A stretch of 64,000 nucleotides of DNA, taken from NCBI GenBank assembly GCA_964017155.1, contig OZ024865.1, forward strand, positions 35,092,438-35,156,437, in the 5' to 3' direction. The DNA comes from Oasisia sp. SBJ-2009. Its lineage: Eukaryota; Annelida; Polychaeta; Sabellida; Siboglinidae. A model generated the notes under the pieces. That model saw only the letters and a program-made list of their open reading frames with translations. It did no database searches and was not told where the DNA came from. Positions within the stretch are counted from its first letter, which is position 1, and each line of letters opens with the position of its first letter. Positions 11,201-38,302 of this stretch are shown here, one piece after another. The position numbers and the translations under genes were made by a program.

Positions 11201-13360
11201 GAATATCAGGTTGAACTCATTGTACTGACTTCCTTCTTGTGCTAAGTCTTCAAGATACGTTTTCTGGTCAACGGATGATGTGAGGTAATCTCCCACTAGG
11301 TGGCCTGTACACGGAAACACCCACACTCACATAATAATAATAATGTGTTTATTTGGTATAGCGCCACACCCATAATCATTCGTGGCGCTTCACAACATAT
11401 TACAATTTAAATGACATAAAAAGATATATGTATACAATAAGACAAATACCGGTACTACTGTTTTAAAATAAATGTAAAAAATATGTATAGGTATATAAAT
11501 AAATAAAATTAGTACGGTATTAACTATTAAATAGCGTAGCACTTTTATTAAATAAATTATGTATTAGTCATAAAAATACATAATAACCGGTCTACTGTAT
11601 AACTACATCGCAATGATACTGATAAATGACGGTATATGTATAATTATTATTAGTAATAAATAGCTTAGTATATGTTAAAACTGTTAAAAATAATAATAAT
11701 TATGTAACAATAATGTCAATAAATAAGTGTATAACTATGTATTGATAATATTACCAAATAATCTAGTCAAAAAATAATAATGTTCATGTCAATTTACACT
11801 AATATGCAGTATGAAAAAATGTGTCTTCAGTAGATGTTTGGAACTGGTGAGATTGTTACGAGTCTTAATAACCACTGGTAAATTGTTCCATAGGGACGCA
11901 GCAGCGACAGCGAGCGAGCAGTCTCCAGCTTTGGTACGGGTACACTTCACTTCTAACATGTCATTGTTCGCAGAACGCAGTGTTCTTGTTGGTTGATATT
12001 ATATGAGAACGCGTCAATACATGATTGGCCTAAGACCACATCTGACTTTTCCATAGGTGGCCATTATAACGTTTCCTTCGTTTCTTATCAAATTGGAATA
12101 GATCTGTTATAAAAAAATTCACAGCATTTTTAACCTCCATTGGTAGACGTGTCATGGAAAATCGTAAAATTCTATTGCCACTTTTAAACCTGACACCCCT
12201 TCATTTCTGCTAGAATCAGACAGTCACTTGTCATGTTGACATCACCAATTAAAATGACACCAGTATCAATACACAGAAGAACACAGACTGTCAACTGCTG
12301 TAATTTGACAGCTCTAATGCCACGCTGCACAAAGGCATAACTTCTACTCACTCCACACGACAAATGTCCTCACAGAAATTGGACAACCTACATGATGCTA
12401 TTTCTACTCTTTGTTTGGGTAATGGTGGACGAATACATTATTGTGGTCTTGTCATTTTTCGTAAATTGCTGTTAATAAAAGTGCCAAAAGATGGTATTTG
12501 AGCAGATTATTAACATTTAAAATGGTGAATGTAGAAAGGACCATTCAATGAATAAACTGGGTCAAAGGTTAACGTTACTCTACCTCTGCCTTTCTTGGAG
12601 ACGTCTGGGCCACTAGGAGTGCGGATGTTCAATAGGCAACCCACTTTGCCTCTGGTTGATGCGCCTAGCCATGTTCCACCTTCTCGACCTTCTTTCAAAT
12701 CAGCACCTGTACACAATTATCACCTGTTCTTCAGGCTAGTGTACATTTTATAGTTTCTAATCCCATCTTTGTTGTTTATACACCTACAGCTTAAAATATC
12801 GCTTTATCAGCAATATATTCTTAATGTCTTTGATGTTGTCATTTAGGTTTGAGGACACCATTTTTTAAAGTTTGTATGTATTAATGGTGTTCTCAACTTC
12901 TCAAAAATCTCTAAATGATTACAGCTACCTGGGTAGTCAGTAATAAACAAATATTCTTATGCCATGACTATTTTTTTTTTATTCAGCCCGCACACAAATG
13001 CAACCTGTGCAATCTATTTACACACTAATACACTAAATTATACAATTTTATTGTTTTAACCTGAAACTACTCCTTCATATTTATTAAATAATCTAGAAAA
13101 ATATGCTATCTATATCATAACTGAAAATTCTTAAACAGTTGGCATTATGAACCTGTTAGACAATGACTGAAAAATGTGTTGTGGCACAGATAACTAAGTA
13201 ATTGAAAAGCATATTTACCACTGATGCAATGAGGATGTTTTTCCCAGAATGCAGCAGGTCGTGCAGCTCGATCGTAGAACTCGTCCCTGTTGTTCGCAAT
13301 GATAAGCTGGTAGCCGTCTGGGCTTGGATTATTGTTGACATACATAAATAAAATACACAT
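2262..13360 (-). CDS. TANGO2: TANGO2 (transport and Golgi organization 2 homolog), 7 coding exons, 288 aa
   Basis: TANGO2 is an NRDE-family protein linked in animals to lipid, CoA and haem handling at mitochondria/ER; its biochemical activity is unsettled. Coding exons in transcript order: 13360-13219, 12706-12584, 11304-11190, 10462-10395, 4504-4348, 3372-3262, 2412-2262. All introns are GT-AG and all phases match, giving 288 aa against 276 in human. The start was chosen because the protein then begins MCILF, as the family does (MCI), with the conserved Cys2. Residues 24-27 are the NRDE motif, followed by EFYDR; residues 56-62 read EGGTWLG. Exon 5 carries the family block FSNSVSEKPWRKVGYGK, and the last exon carries TNTVLMIDAAGRGRFVERTM. 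The gene is head-to-head with TXNRD2. Its introns hold the largest minisatellites of the window and a duplicated broken copy of exon 5 at 6105-6223. Any 5' UTR exon was not located. Confidence 0.95.
2440..2830. repeat. interspersed repeat, copy 1 (TANGO2 intron 6)
   Basis: This stretch resembles 12030-12460 in the same orientation. Shared blocks include CCATTATAACGTTTCCTT, the ACCCCTTCATTTCTGC-like block, and GGTAATGGTGGA followed by TTATTGTGGTCTT. Non-coding; family unknown. Confidence 0.65.
2866..3140 (-). mobile_element. decayed SINE, family B
   Basis: On the minus strand this is a diverged copy of the family seen intact at 23258-23590. It keeps the CTGGCTATAGATAG-type block (2997-3010 on plus as CTATAGCCAGGTACTTA), the GTTCACTCAACTGTACG block and the closing GAGATGG-type region. 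The tRNA-like head is eroded. Confidence 0.55.
3410..4340 (+). repeat. 20-bp minisatellite, plus orientation (TANGO2 intron 5)
   Basis: Tandem units close to GGAAGTGAATGAAGTGTGGA; the regular core is about 3530-4140 (about 30 units) and the edges are degenerate. Unit variants swap GAATGAAG for GAACAAAG, GACCAAAG or GAACAACG. The array is the reverse complement of the larger one at 4551-8875, so the two face each other across TANGO2 exon 5. The absence of stop codons in all minus frames produces long spurious ORFs. Confidence 0.97.
4551..6104 (-). repeat. 20-bp minisatellite, minus orientation, block 1 (TANGO2 intron 4)
   Basis: About 78 uninterrupted units reading TTCCTCCACACTTCATTCAC or the TTTGTTTAC/ACATTGTTTAC variants on the plus strand. 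Variant order repeats over longer distances, which indicates higher-order duplication. The block starts about 45 nt upstream (in transcript sense) of the TANGO2 exon 5 acceptor. Confidence 0.97.
6105..6223 (-). pseudogene. truncated duplicate of TANGO2 exon 5
   Basis: This copy matches the functional exon 5 (4504-4386), and the match continues into about 40 bp of its upstream intron, including the CTACCCTGCAG acceptor. It lacks the last about 38 nt of the exon and the GTGAGT donor; the sequence runs straight into minisatellite. One visible change turns a Tyr codon (TAT) into Cys (TGT). In transcript order it precedes the real exon 5. If recognised as an exon it would read minisatellite and reach a stop within a few codons. 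It arose with a duplication of about 1.72 kb that also copied the neighbouring array. Confidence 0.9.
6270..8876 (-). repeat. 20-bp minisatellite, minus orientation, block 2 (TANGO2 intron 4)
   Basis: About 130 units of the same 20-bp repeat as block 1. The first units repeat the order found just after 4546. The second half (about 7680-8800) is more homogeneous and rich in the ACATTGTTTAC variant, which suggests recent local expansion. Confidence 0.97.
9066..9372. repeat. 33-bp minisatellite (TANGO2 intron 4)
   Basis: About nine near-identical 33-bp units, each containing CAATCTTGGGTGACTCGTG and CACTCTGATGTGT. The period is a multiple of three, so repetitive ORFs appear on both strands; none has protein-like character. 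Degenerate GTCACT-rich sequence flanks it (8880-9065, 9373-9470). Confidence 0.95.
9748..10260. repeat. 49-bp G-rich minisatellite (TANGO2 intron 4)
   Basis: About seven perfect 49-bp units with GGTGGCGATAGGGGGTGATG and GGTGGGGTAGGGTGTGTG, then shorter degenerate units to about 10260. The plus strand is strongly G-rich with closely spaced GGG and GGGG tracts; the transcript of TANGO2 carries the C-rich strand. Confidence 0.95.
10893..10940. repeat. TA-type microsatellite
   Basis: Alternating AT/GTAT run in TANGO2 intron 3. A G14 homopolymer lies just upstream at about 10710-10725. Confidence 0.8.
11805..12000 (-). mobile_element. LINE reverse-transcriptase C-terminal fragment
   Basis: The minus strand encodes an uninterrupted stretch with TRTKAGDCSLAVAAASLWNN, LPVV and SSKHLLKTHFF. 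This LWNNLP...FK/KHLLKTHFF tail is typical of the end of CR1/L2-like non-LTR retrotransposon ORFs. Everything upstream in the element is missing. It sits in TANGO2 intron 2. Confidence 0.7.
12030..12460. repeat. interspersed repeat, copy 2 (TANGO2 intron 2)
   Basis: Second copy of the repeat at 2440-2830, same orientation, sharing CCATTATAACGTTTCCTT and GGTAATGGTGGACGAAT. Non-coding, family unknown. Confidence 0.65.
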
Positions 13361-13861
13361 ATTTGGCCTCGATTTCCAACACAGAATAGGCCTCGTCACA
13401 TGTACTGATGCTGTTAAATCTACAACAGTCAACACAAGCACAACTGACTTGAAAATTACTTACTTATTAATGGGAGGATTAATTTAATCAATAACAGTTC
13501 AACTGTCAATAATGATCACTACACTGGTTAGAAAATCAGTCTCCCAGTCAAGATAATTCAGATTTACAATCCTACTGTTGTTGTTTCAATTAAACTAACA
13601 TGGACAGTTTCAACTATTCCATGCTGCTGATAAAAAGTTAAAAAATTACAGCTGTATATAAATGAGTATATCGTCTCTTAACAAATAGTGATTGACATAA
13701 TTTATATGAATATTTTGAGTGGCAGTTAGTGCTTCCCAGTTCACATAGAACTCAAGGGTACGTGGGTGTCATTTAAAAACATACCTTTACAACCTTGCTT
13801 ATCCACCATACTATCAGTCAATCTGTTGACAACTGGAATTGTTTATTGACTCTGAGATAGA

Positions 13862-14252
13862 TTAAAGGGGCACTGTATGGGATAGAACCTTCCACTCGTA
13901 ACGGCAAAATTTGGCCGATCTGCGAGAGGCAGCACCGTCAGTACCTAAAAATATCTTGTTAACGTTGACGATGTTGCGCAGCCGAGCGGTGCCAACACAA
14001 CTGTGACAACTGACAAGACAAGCGTGCCGCATGATAACTGTTGTTGCTATTTTTAACTCATAGCTTTTAAAAGTGATCCTGGACAATGCAGTTGTGGAAA
14101 CAGCTGTAATAGATTGGAAAAGAGAGACGTGTGTCCGTGTTTTATTCAAACGTCAACAAGATATTTTAGGTACTGACGGTGCTGCCTCTCGCGGGTCGGC
14201 CAAATTTTGCCGTTACGAGTGGAAGGTTCAATCCCATACAGTGCCCCTTTAA
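13862..14252. mobile_element. MITE, TTAA-type, family 2 copy 1
   Basis: The ends TTAAAGGGGCACTGTATGGG and its reverse complement enclose arms of more than 90 bp (shared GGCAAAATTTGGCC, GGCAGCACCGTCAGTACC, AAAAATATCTTG). Non-coding. It lies between the TANGO2 and TXNRD2 start codons. Another copy is at 40941-41337. Confidence 0.88.
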
Positions 14253-15334
14253 TCCTTTTGTATTTATGTGTCTAGCTTGGTTTATGAGGATCTAGGCAGT
14301 GCACTAGAAGTTAGCTCATTATTATTATAATTATTAATAAAAACCACTATAGATCAATTCTAGTCAAACAAGGATATAACAGTAAACAATATCAGGAAGT
14401 TGAACATTAGATATTAGAGTCTTAACAAGAAGATGTGATCACGAGGAACCAAAACAATTTTGCAAACAAATTTGTTGTATATTTAAAGGTACCAGATCTT
14501 ATATGGGACTAATGCCAGTAATGGGAGAGCAGCTAAAATGGACTGGACCTCAACTTCCTCAATATGGGTTACACGAGTACAATAACTGTTGACATGAAGT
14601 TGTGGATGATAATTGTTAAAATAATTAATATTTCAATACTAATGTAATTAGCTAGAATAAAAATATTAGTATCTTCATTCTACAGGTGAAAGCAACTATA
14701 CTTGCAAAAGTAGTTGTCGGTTAAACAAATAATTTGTTATGATAAGACATTTATTAACATTAATTGTTAGACAATTAATATAAAATAAATTATTAAATAA
14801 TATACTGTTACATAACTTTGACTGTGTTAATGTGTGTACATAACATGCAGCTGATTTGATCCAGGCAATAGCTAGGCTTGGAAAAGATCAATAAAACATA
14901 TGCACCTTTCACGTTGAGCTTTCCACACAATTAATTGTTGTCTTATGCACAAACGTTGTCAAGCTAGCGGAAGCATCAGCCTCAATCTAACAAGAGTGTC
15001 TCTGAAGTAGAAGCCGACGCAGGCATAGCTGAGAGCGAGCAAATAGGAGTAGCAGCGAACAAGAGTCATTACGTAACCATTCTCGGGCAATATATTAGCT
15101 GCATATCTGTAGTCGCTGTCCATTTCCCTAAATGCTAGTGCTTCATCGTCAGTCGGCCAAACCCATGAAATCATCGTCGAATACATATTGTCATTATCAG
15201 CTCTTCATAGCCATCAATTTGTCACACAACGTCAATGGATATTATTATTTGGACTCCGTTATTATTTCTACTAGTAAATACAACTAGACCAATGAAAAGA
15301 GGCGTTACATCGTGTTGTTGACAGCCGACTAAAC
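14253..15334. other. intergenic interval between the TANGO2 and TXNRD2 starts
   Basis: Both genes point away from this AT-rich interval, so it should hold both promoters. I cannot point to a convincing TATA box or CpG island. The only ORF of note is a 75-codon minus-strand frame at 14959-15186 (separate entry). Confidence 0.5.
14959..15186 (-). CDS. possible small membrane micropeptide ORF (75 aa), unrecognised
   Basis: The frame starts MYSTMISWVW, has a charged stretch (DDEALAFREMDSDYRY) and then a hydrophobic segment around residues 38-61 (VMTLVRCYSYLLALSYACVG) followed by basic residues. It begins about 150 bp from the TXNRD2 start on the opposite strand, where the TANGO2 5' leader would be expected. 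I recognise no family. It could be a micropeptide, an upstream ORF of TANGO2, or chance. Confidence 0.15.
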   Translation of the reverse strand: MYSTMISWVWPTDDEALAFREMDSDYRYAANILPENGYVMTLVRCYSYLLALSYACVGFYFRDTLVRLRLMLPLA

Positions 15335-32893
<17,559 letters not shown>

Positions 32894-33573
32894 TTCCTGT
32901 CCTTGACCCGCCGACCCCAGGCAGTGTCCGTCGACATCAGTCACAGCTCGTGTCTGGCGTAGATGCCCTGGGGACTCCCGGCAGTTGGGGACAGGTCATT
33001 ATTTGACGAAACTGTGTAGTTTAGTTCCTGGTCTTTGCATTGTCATCGGGGGGTAGGCACATGACGACTCATATTGCATCGTCATTTATTTCGGAGTTAT
33101 TAGTGCCAATTTAAAAGGGGAAACCAGATTTCTAAGGATATGCTACCACTTTATTTATGTGCAAAATTATATAGTTCTAACATGTTATTTACAGAAAAAG
33201 CAATTCCGAGAAATGATGCACTTAAAGGTTCAAGTAATCATTGCTTTATGAAAGTTTTCTTTTTTAATTAAAAGTATAATATTTAGATTATTCGTAGACA
33301 GTTCTCAGTAAAATATATTTATATAAGTTTATATACTGGTTTCTTACCCATGCATTTCACAAACAGAATGTCGATGCAATGGGACTCGTTATGTGTTGTT
33401 AGAGTGTTTCAAGTCATGAATGGGTGTGTGTGTACGCCAGTTTATTGTACAAAATACGATGTGTACAATTCCCTAGAGCTTCATGTGTGTTGTGTGGTGG
33501 GATATTTTTGTATGAATCTTGTGAGAATGGCAAAGTTGTAATTGTTCCCCACAGTTCATCACTGCGAGATGTT

Positions 33574-34078
33574 TTAAAGGGATACTTCACAGTATTCACT
33601 TACATATGTATACTATATTGGTTGTGCCTAGTAATTGTGCACAAAGGTCGTTAATAAACAATTAGTTAAATGGTATCAAAAACATGCTATCTTAGATTCA
33701 GGGCGCTGCCATCTTGAGACTTATGCACCAGTGACCTAAGCCAAATCGTGTACGTCATTGGCGCATTGTTGAAAAAGGCAAGGATTGGCGGAAACTTCGC
33801 TAATAATTGTGACGTAAGCAATCTGCGACGTACTGGATACATCAAATACCACTGGACAGACATAGGATGATCAAATGTGACGTAAGCGGTTTACGTCACT
33901 GGTGCATAAGTCTCAAGATGACAGCGCCCTGAATCCAACATGGCGTGTTTCTGGTACAATTATACTATAATTAACTGCTTATTAACGATCTTTGTGCACA
34001 ATTACTATGCACAACCAATATATTATACAGATGTAAGTAAATGGTGTGAATCTCTCACTTACTGGAGTATCCCTTTAA
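33574..34078. mobile_element. MITE, TTAA-type, family 1 copy 2 (TXNRD2 3' UTR)
   Basis: Same ends and inner blocks as 955-1456: TTAAAGGGATACTTC start, GGAGTATCCCTTTAA end. It lies between the Sec codon and the SECIS candidate and so would be transcribed in the TXNRD2 3' UTR. Confidence 0.85.
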
Positions 34079-34324
34079 AGTGGGTTTTTCCGCCGGCAAC
34101 GCATAGACCAGGAGCAGCTGAGTGACATCTAGTGGCGATATCCACAACCAACAACAGGTGGCGCTGTAAGCACCCAGTCTTTCGTAATATTCATCTCGGC
34201 TGAGAAAATGTAGACCACTAGTCTCTGAATTTCAGCCTTGGCTCTTCCCTCGTCTGTTTTCCACATTCTCTTTCACCCCCGACCCCCCGATTGTCAAGTT
34301 GTGGATGTCGCCATTCCGTGTCGA

Positions 34325-34399
34325 CCACTGCTGCCGTGAATGATGACGCGTCTCTAAAGTCTCGACACGAAACGCGTCGGATGTATTGGGCAGTTGTGG
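34325..34399 (+). promoter_or_regulatory. TXNRD2: SECIS element candidate of TXNRD2
   Basis: A complete SECIS layout is visible. Helix 1 pairs CCACTGCTGCC (34325-34335) with GGGCAGTTGTGG (34388-34399) with one mismatch. The non-Watson-Crick quartet is ATGAT (34340-34344) against GGAT (34379-34382). Helix 2 begins with seven perfect pairs, GACGCGT with ACGCGTC. The conserved unpaired AAA (34356-34358) falls 11 nt after the TGAT, as in known elements. It lies 1.44 kb downstream of the TGA on the same strand. Confidence 0.85.
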
Positions 34400-34547
34400 A
34401 GCTCGGTTATGTAGTTATATGTCAGTAGTTGTGTAGAATCCGGGTCAATCAGTTTTTTTCCAGCTACATTCTTGCTTTATAGTTATATCCAATTTCCACT
34501 GTGATTTGATAATTTTAGATATATGTTTGCATCAAACTACGTTGTTA

Positions 34548-34799
34548 TTCCAAACAAATTTCATAATTACACAACTAGCAATGTTCTACTTACTTCTACG
34601 TTTCGACCACCATCAGCGGCCTTCTTCAGGAACTGAATGTTCAGTGGTCACTGCTCGCTAGATGGCGTGGAGAAGGCCGCCGATGGTGGTCGAAACGTAG
34701 AAGTAAGTAGAACATCGCTTGTTGTGTAATTATGAAATTTGTTTGGAATAATATACTTGATATATATATATATTGCCAACTTGATGAACATTTTCACGA
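34548..34799 (+). mobile_element. foldback retroposon-like element, family 3 copy 3
   Basis: Arms CCAAACAAATTTCATAATTA and AATTATGAAATTTGTTTGG, with CTTCTACGTTTCGACCACC matched by GGTGGTCGAAACGTAGAAG. The tail CCAACTTGATGAACATTTTC follows after a TATATA run. A perfect 14-bp target duplication, AAACTACGTTGTTA, lies at 34534-34547 and 34800-34813. It sits 150 bp beyond the SECIS. Confidence 0.9.
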
Positions 34800-35208
34800 A
34801 AACTACGTTGTTACAATCAAACATTTTAAACACACTGGTAACAGCGGCTAAGACTGATGTAAATCAGGTATACAGACCTCATAAATACTATGTAACACAA
34901 TAGTTTGCAATGTTATATGCCTGAAACAATGGTGTGGTGGAATATGTAAAAACGCAAAACAATTAGGTTGGCCCCCATTTTACACAAACGTGTACCGATT
35001 GTATTGTAACATTTGTAAAAATCTGTAATGTGCATAAAAAGGAAACTTCTCCTAATCGTGCTCTTCTGGATTGTCGGACAAGAGCTGTCAAAACATGGTT
35101 TTGACTAATTCATGCCTCGTTTGCGGTGTAATTATAGCAAATGTATTATTCTCAATGCATGTACATTTAACTTGACATAAATTATTGTGCCATAGCATAT
35201 TGGCAGTT

Positions 35209-35259
35209 AATAAACAGGAGTTTGTCTTATTCTTACATGATAGATACCAGGATAATAAA
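35209..35259 (+). promoter_or_regulatory. TXNRD2: candidate polyadenylation signals of TXNRD2
   Basis: AATAAA at 35209-35214 and 35254-35259, the latter followed by TG/GT-rich sequence. These are the first such hexamers I noted after the SECIS. Transcript ends are unknown. Confidence 0.45.
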
Positions 35260-35289
35260 ATGCTGTAAAATGTGTTATGAGATGCTGAT

Positions 35290-36590
35290 CATGATGCCAT
35301 GATGGTTTTGTTTGCGAGTGTTAGTTAATATGAAGGTATGCCAAGAAAGAATACGATTCTTAGTTAGTAAATTAAACACAAAGCTAATTATGTAATTTGA
35401 AGATACTGATCATGTGACTTTGCTGAAAAGCAGTTGTATCATTTATAAAAGTAGGGTTTTAATGATAGGAATGTTTTATAATGTACCAGTTATGTTATAG
35501 AAATGACATCATGCTGATGTATGTTTGTATTTGTGAGACTTGATGAATGATTGTGGTGTTTCAGATGATTAAATGTCACCATCCAGTCTAATTATTATCA
35601 GTTATTTATATGATCAGAAAAATTGAACTTCCTAAATAACTAACGCAGTATTGTAGGCAATTTGTAGCACAACTTGATAAAATTGTAATGTATTTGTGTT
35701 CACGTGAGGAATAAGAATTCTCAAACATGTATTATTCCATTGTTATAAAGATATGAAATAGTATTAAAATGGGTTTAAATACCCATCAATGCTTGTCTTT
35801 ATATACAAAATGTGCGATATTATAAAGAAAATCATGTGATCATGTATGACAAATTGAGTGTATTAAATGTGCATCACAACCGTAGCTGATGTCATGTGAT
35901 CAGTGATACAACCGTACTCGATGTCATGTGATCGTAGCTGTTTTATTCTATGTGTACATGGAAAACGCTTCAGTTTCAAAACACTATCGAGTTACTTACA
36001 CTGCGTCACTGCATATACCGATTCAGCCACCGAACAGTGACCTTTGAACTTGTGAAATAACAAGTCACTGTGTCATCTTACATGCGACACAAACCTACCT
36101 GCCCACTGTGTATCACCCACCAATTTTATCAAAAACTGACATTACGTGTAATAACTTTACAACTGACATCACGGTTCTAAACGCCTGCGTAGTAACGGAT
36201 ACAGGCCGAGTATTTACATTGACACATGCCAGAAACAGAGAATAGCGACGTGTATTGACATATGTGCTCAGCGAAATAGTCATCATACAAGTTTATCAAG
36301 CCAATTATGTACAGCGGTTGCGTTGCCGTGACTTAGGAGAATCGTTAACTGTATATTGATTTCTGTCATTGTCACGGCGTCATTTCAGCTAATATATAAT
36401 ATTTCATTTACACGCAAGGTGAGTCAGCTGTACAAGACGGGAACGAAGAAACAGTTACAAGTAGGCGCAGTACTGTACAAGTTACCTAAGAATGCAACAG
36501 ATTGCCTGGGAATGTGACGACCTATCTTATACTGTATCTCTGTTGTACACCGAAATACACATCTGCCTCCTGTGGAAGTCACAAAGAAAC
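35290..36590. other. intergenic sequence between convergent genes
   Basis: AT-rich, with no ORF or repeat I recognise. It separates the 3' ends of TXNRD2 (+) and OSBP (-). Confidence 0.5.
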
Positions 36591-36594
36591 ACGC

Positions 36595-37235
36595 AAGTCA
36601 AGCACAAGTCATCCACAACAAGTATAAGTCATTTATGTCTGGTTCAAGACATTCGTGTCAGGTACAAATCGTGTGTCAGGTACAAGTCATCCACATCAGA
36701 AACAAGTCATTGATGTCAGGTATAAGTCATTGATGTCAGTACTGTACAAGTCATTCATGTCAGTACTGTCATTCGTGTCAGGTACAAGTTATCCACGTCA
36801 GGTACAAGACATCCTGGTCAGGTACAAGTCATTCGTGTCAGGTACAAGTCATACACGTCGTGTACAAGACATCCAGGTCAGGTACAAGTCATTCATGTCA
36901 GGTATAAGACATCCACATCAGGTACAAGTAATTCACGTCAGGTACAAGTCATTCATGTCAGGTACAAGTTATTCATATCAGGTACAAGACATCCACATCA
37001 GGTACAAATTATTCCTGTCAGGTACAAGACATCCACATCAGGTACAAGACATCCACGTCACGTACAAGTCATTCACATCAGGTACAAGACATCCACGTCA
37101 CGTACAAGTCATTCACATCAGGTACAAGACATCCACGTCACGTACAAGTCATTCACATCAGGTACAAGACATCCACGTCACGTACAAGTCATTCACGTCA
37201 GGTACAACTCACCCGCATTGGGCACAAGTTGTCTG
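36595..37235. repeat. 20-bp minisatellite, intergenic
   Basis: About 30 units near GGTACAAGACATCCACGTCA, alternating with GTACAAGTCATTCA variants. It is unrelated in sequence to the TANGO2 20-bp array. The long plus-strand ORF through it is a by-product. Confidence 0.93.
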
Positions 37236-37599
37236 AATAGCATACATACAGACATACAAGCCTATCTGAATTATATTGTAGTCATTTGTAATGTGTCTCA
37301 TGATATCTGTGAGCTGCAGTACCGATGTGATGTAGCTAACTTCATCAGCATTGACCCTCTCCGTCTCTCACAGAATAACCTCACTTAAATACAACACTGC
37401 TGTGTTTGAATTAATGCTGATGAAGGCCCTAAGACTCGTTATAAAGCTTCACCATACACTCTGACATTAAGCAGATGTGTGTGGCAAGTGCAGAGAGATG
37501 GTTTGAGGAGTCGACACCACCTGGGCACACAGCAGTGAACGTTTGTCTAACTTCACACCGGCAGATATGTTGTCACACGGCCGATAAGCACCCAACAAA

Positions 37600-37750
37600 T
37601 AGACACACAGACAGACACAGGGAGGCAGACAGACAGACGCTGCGATGCAGACAGACAGACCGGACATACAGACACACTGAGACGACGGACAGACACCGAA
37701 AGGCTGACAGACAGACACTGAGAGGCAGACAGACAGGACGAGAGACACAG
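37600..37750. repeat. CAGACAGA-rich microsatellite
   Basis: Degenerate runs of GACAGACAGAC and GAGGCAGACAGACAG downstream of OSBP. Overlapping ORFs on both strands are low-complexity artefacts. Confidence 0.85.
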
Positions 37751-38302
37751 ACACAATCAGAGATATGGTCGAGCACAACATCATACAAGGCACTCCAAGC
37801 ACTGATATGAAAGCAACAGCTACATGACTTGGAGTGAAAATTTATATATACAATCATTGAATAGTAAGTAGTCTAGAGGGCAGCACTGTTCCAGTACAGT
37901 CCAGTACTGCGAACATGTCGCCAGATGGCCAACAACGCAGTTGTTTTTTACATGGCACACGTCTATCGCTGCACAAACGCCCTGCCTAAAAACCATCTGC
38001 CGCTGTATCCGAGATGTGCGACAGGTGCTGTCACCTGGCGGCGATACGTGTTATCACATGCGTCACCATGACAACGGTCGGCGTCACGCAAACAACAATT
38101 GGCACGTCTCTAATTGTCACCACAGATCCGCTTCACTGGGTCAAGATATCTGCCAATCAGAGATATCGATTCGAGTCGAGATGTCTGGCATATCTGCCAA
38201 CCTCCTGTCGACAGCGATAACTGGAAACGACGGCGGGTATACGGTGGTGGCCATAGTCACGCGGCCGTCGGTGGGGGAATAAGTCTAGGGGGACGGTGAC
38301 GG

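Noticed and set aside
33069..33100. ATGACGA...TCGTCAT hairpin as SECIS
   Set aside because: Simple perfect hairpin with a short loop; no GA quartet partner and no AA at the required distance.
33508..33600. Alternative SECIS near TATGAATCTTGTGAG
   Set aside because: The putative quartet region pairs by normal Watson-Crick rules (ATGAA with TTCAT), so the required TGAN/NGAN non-canonical quartet is absent.
36655..37236. 193-codon plus-strand frame between TXNRD2 and OSBP
   Set aside because: Reads straight through the 20-bp GTACAAG minisatellite; no conserved protein character.
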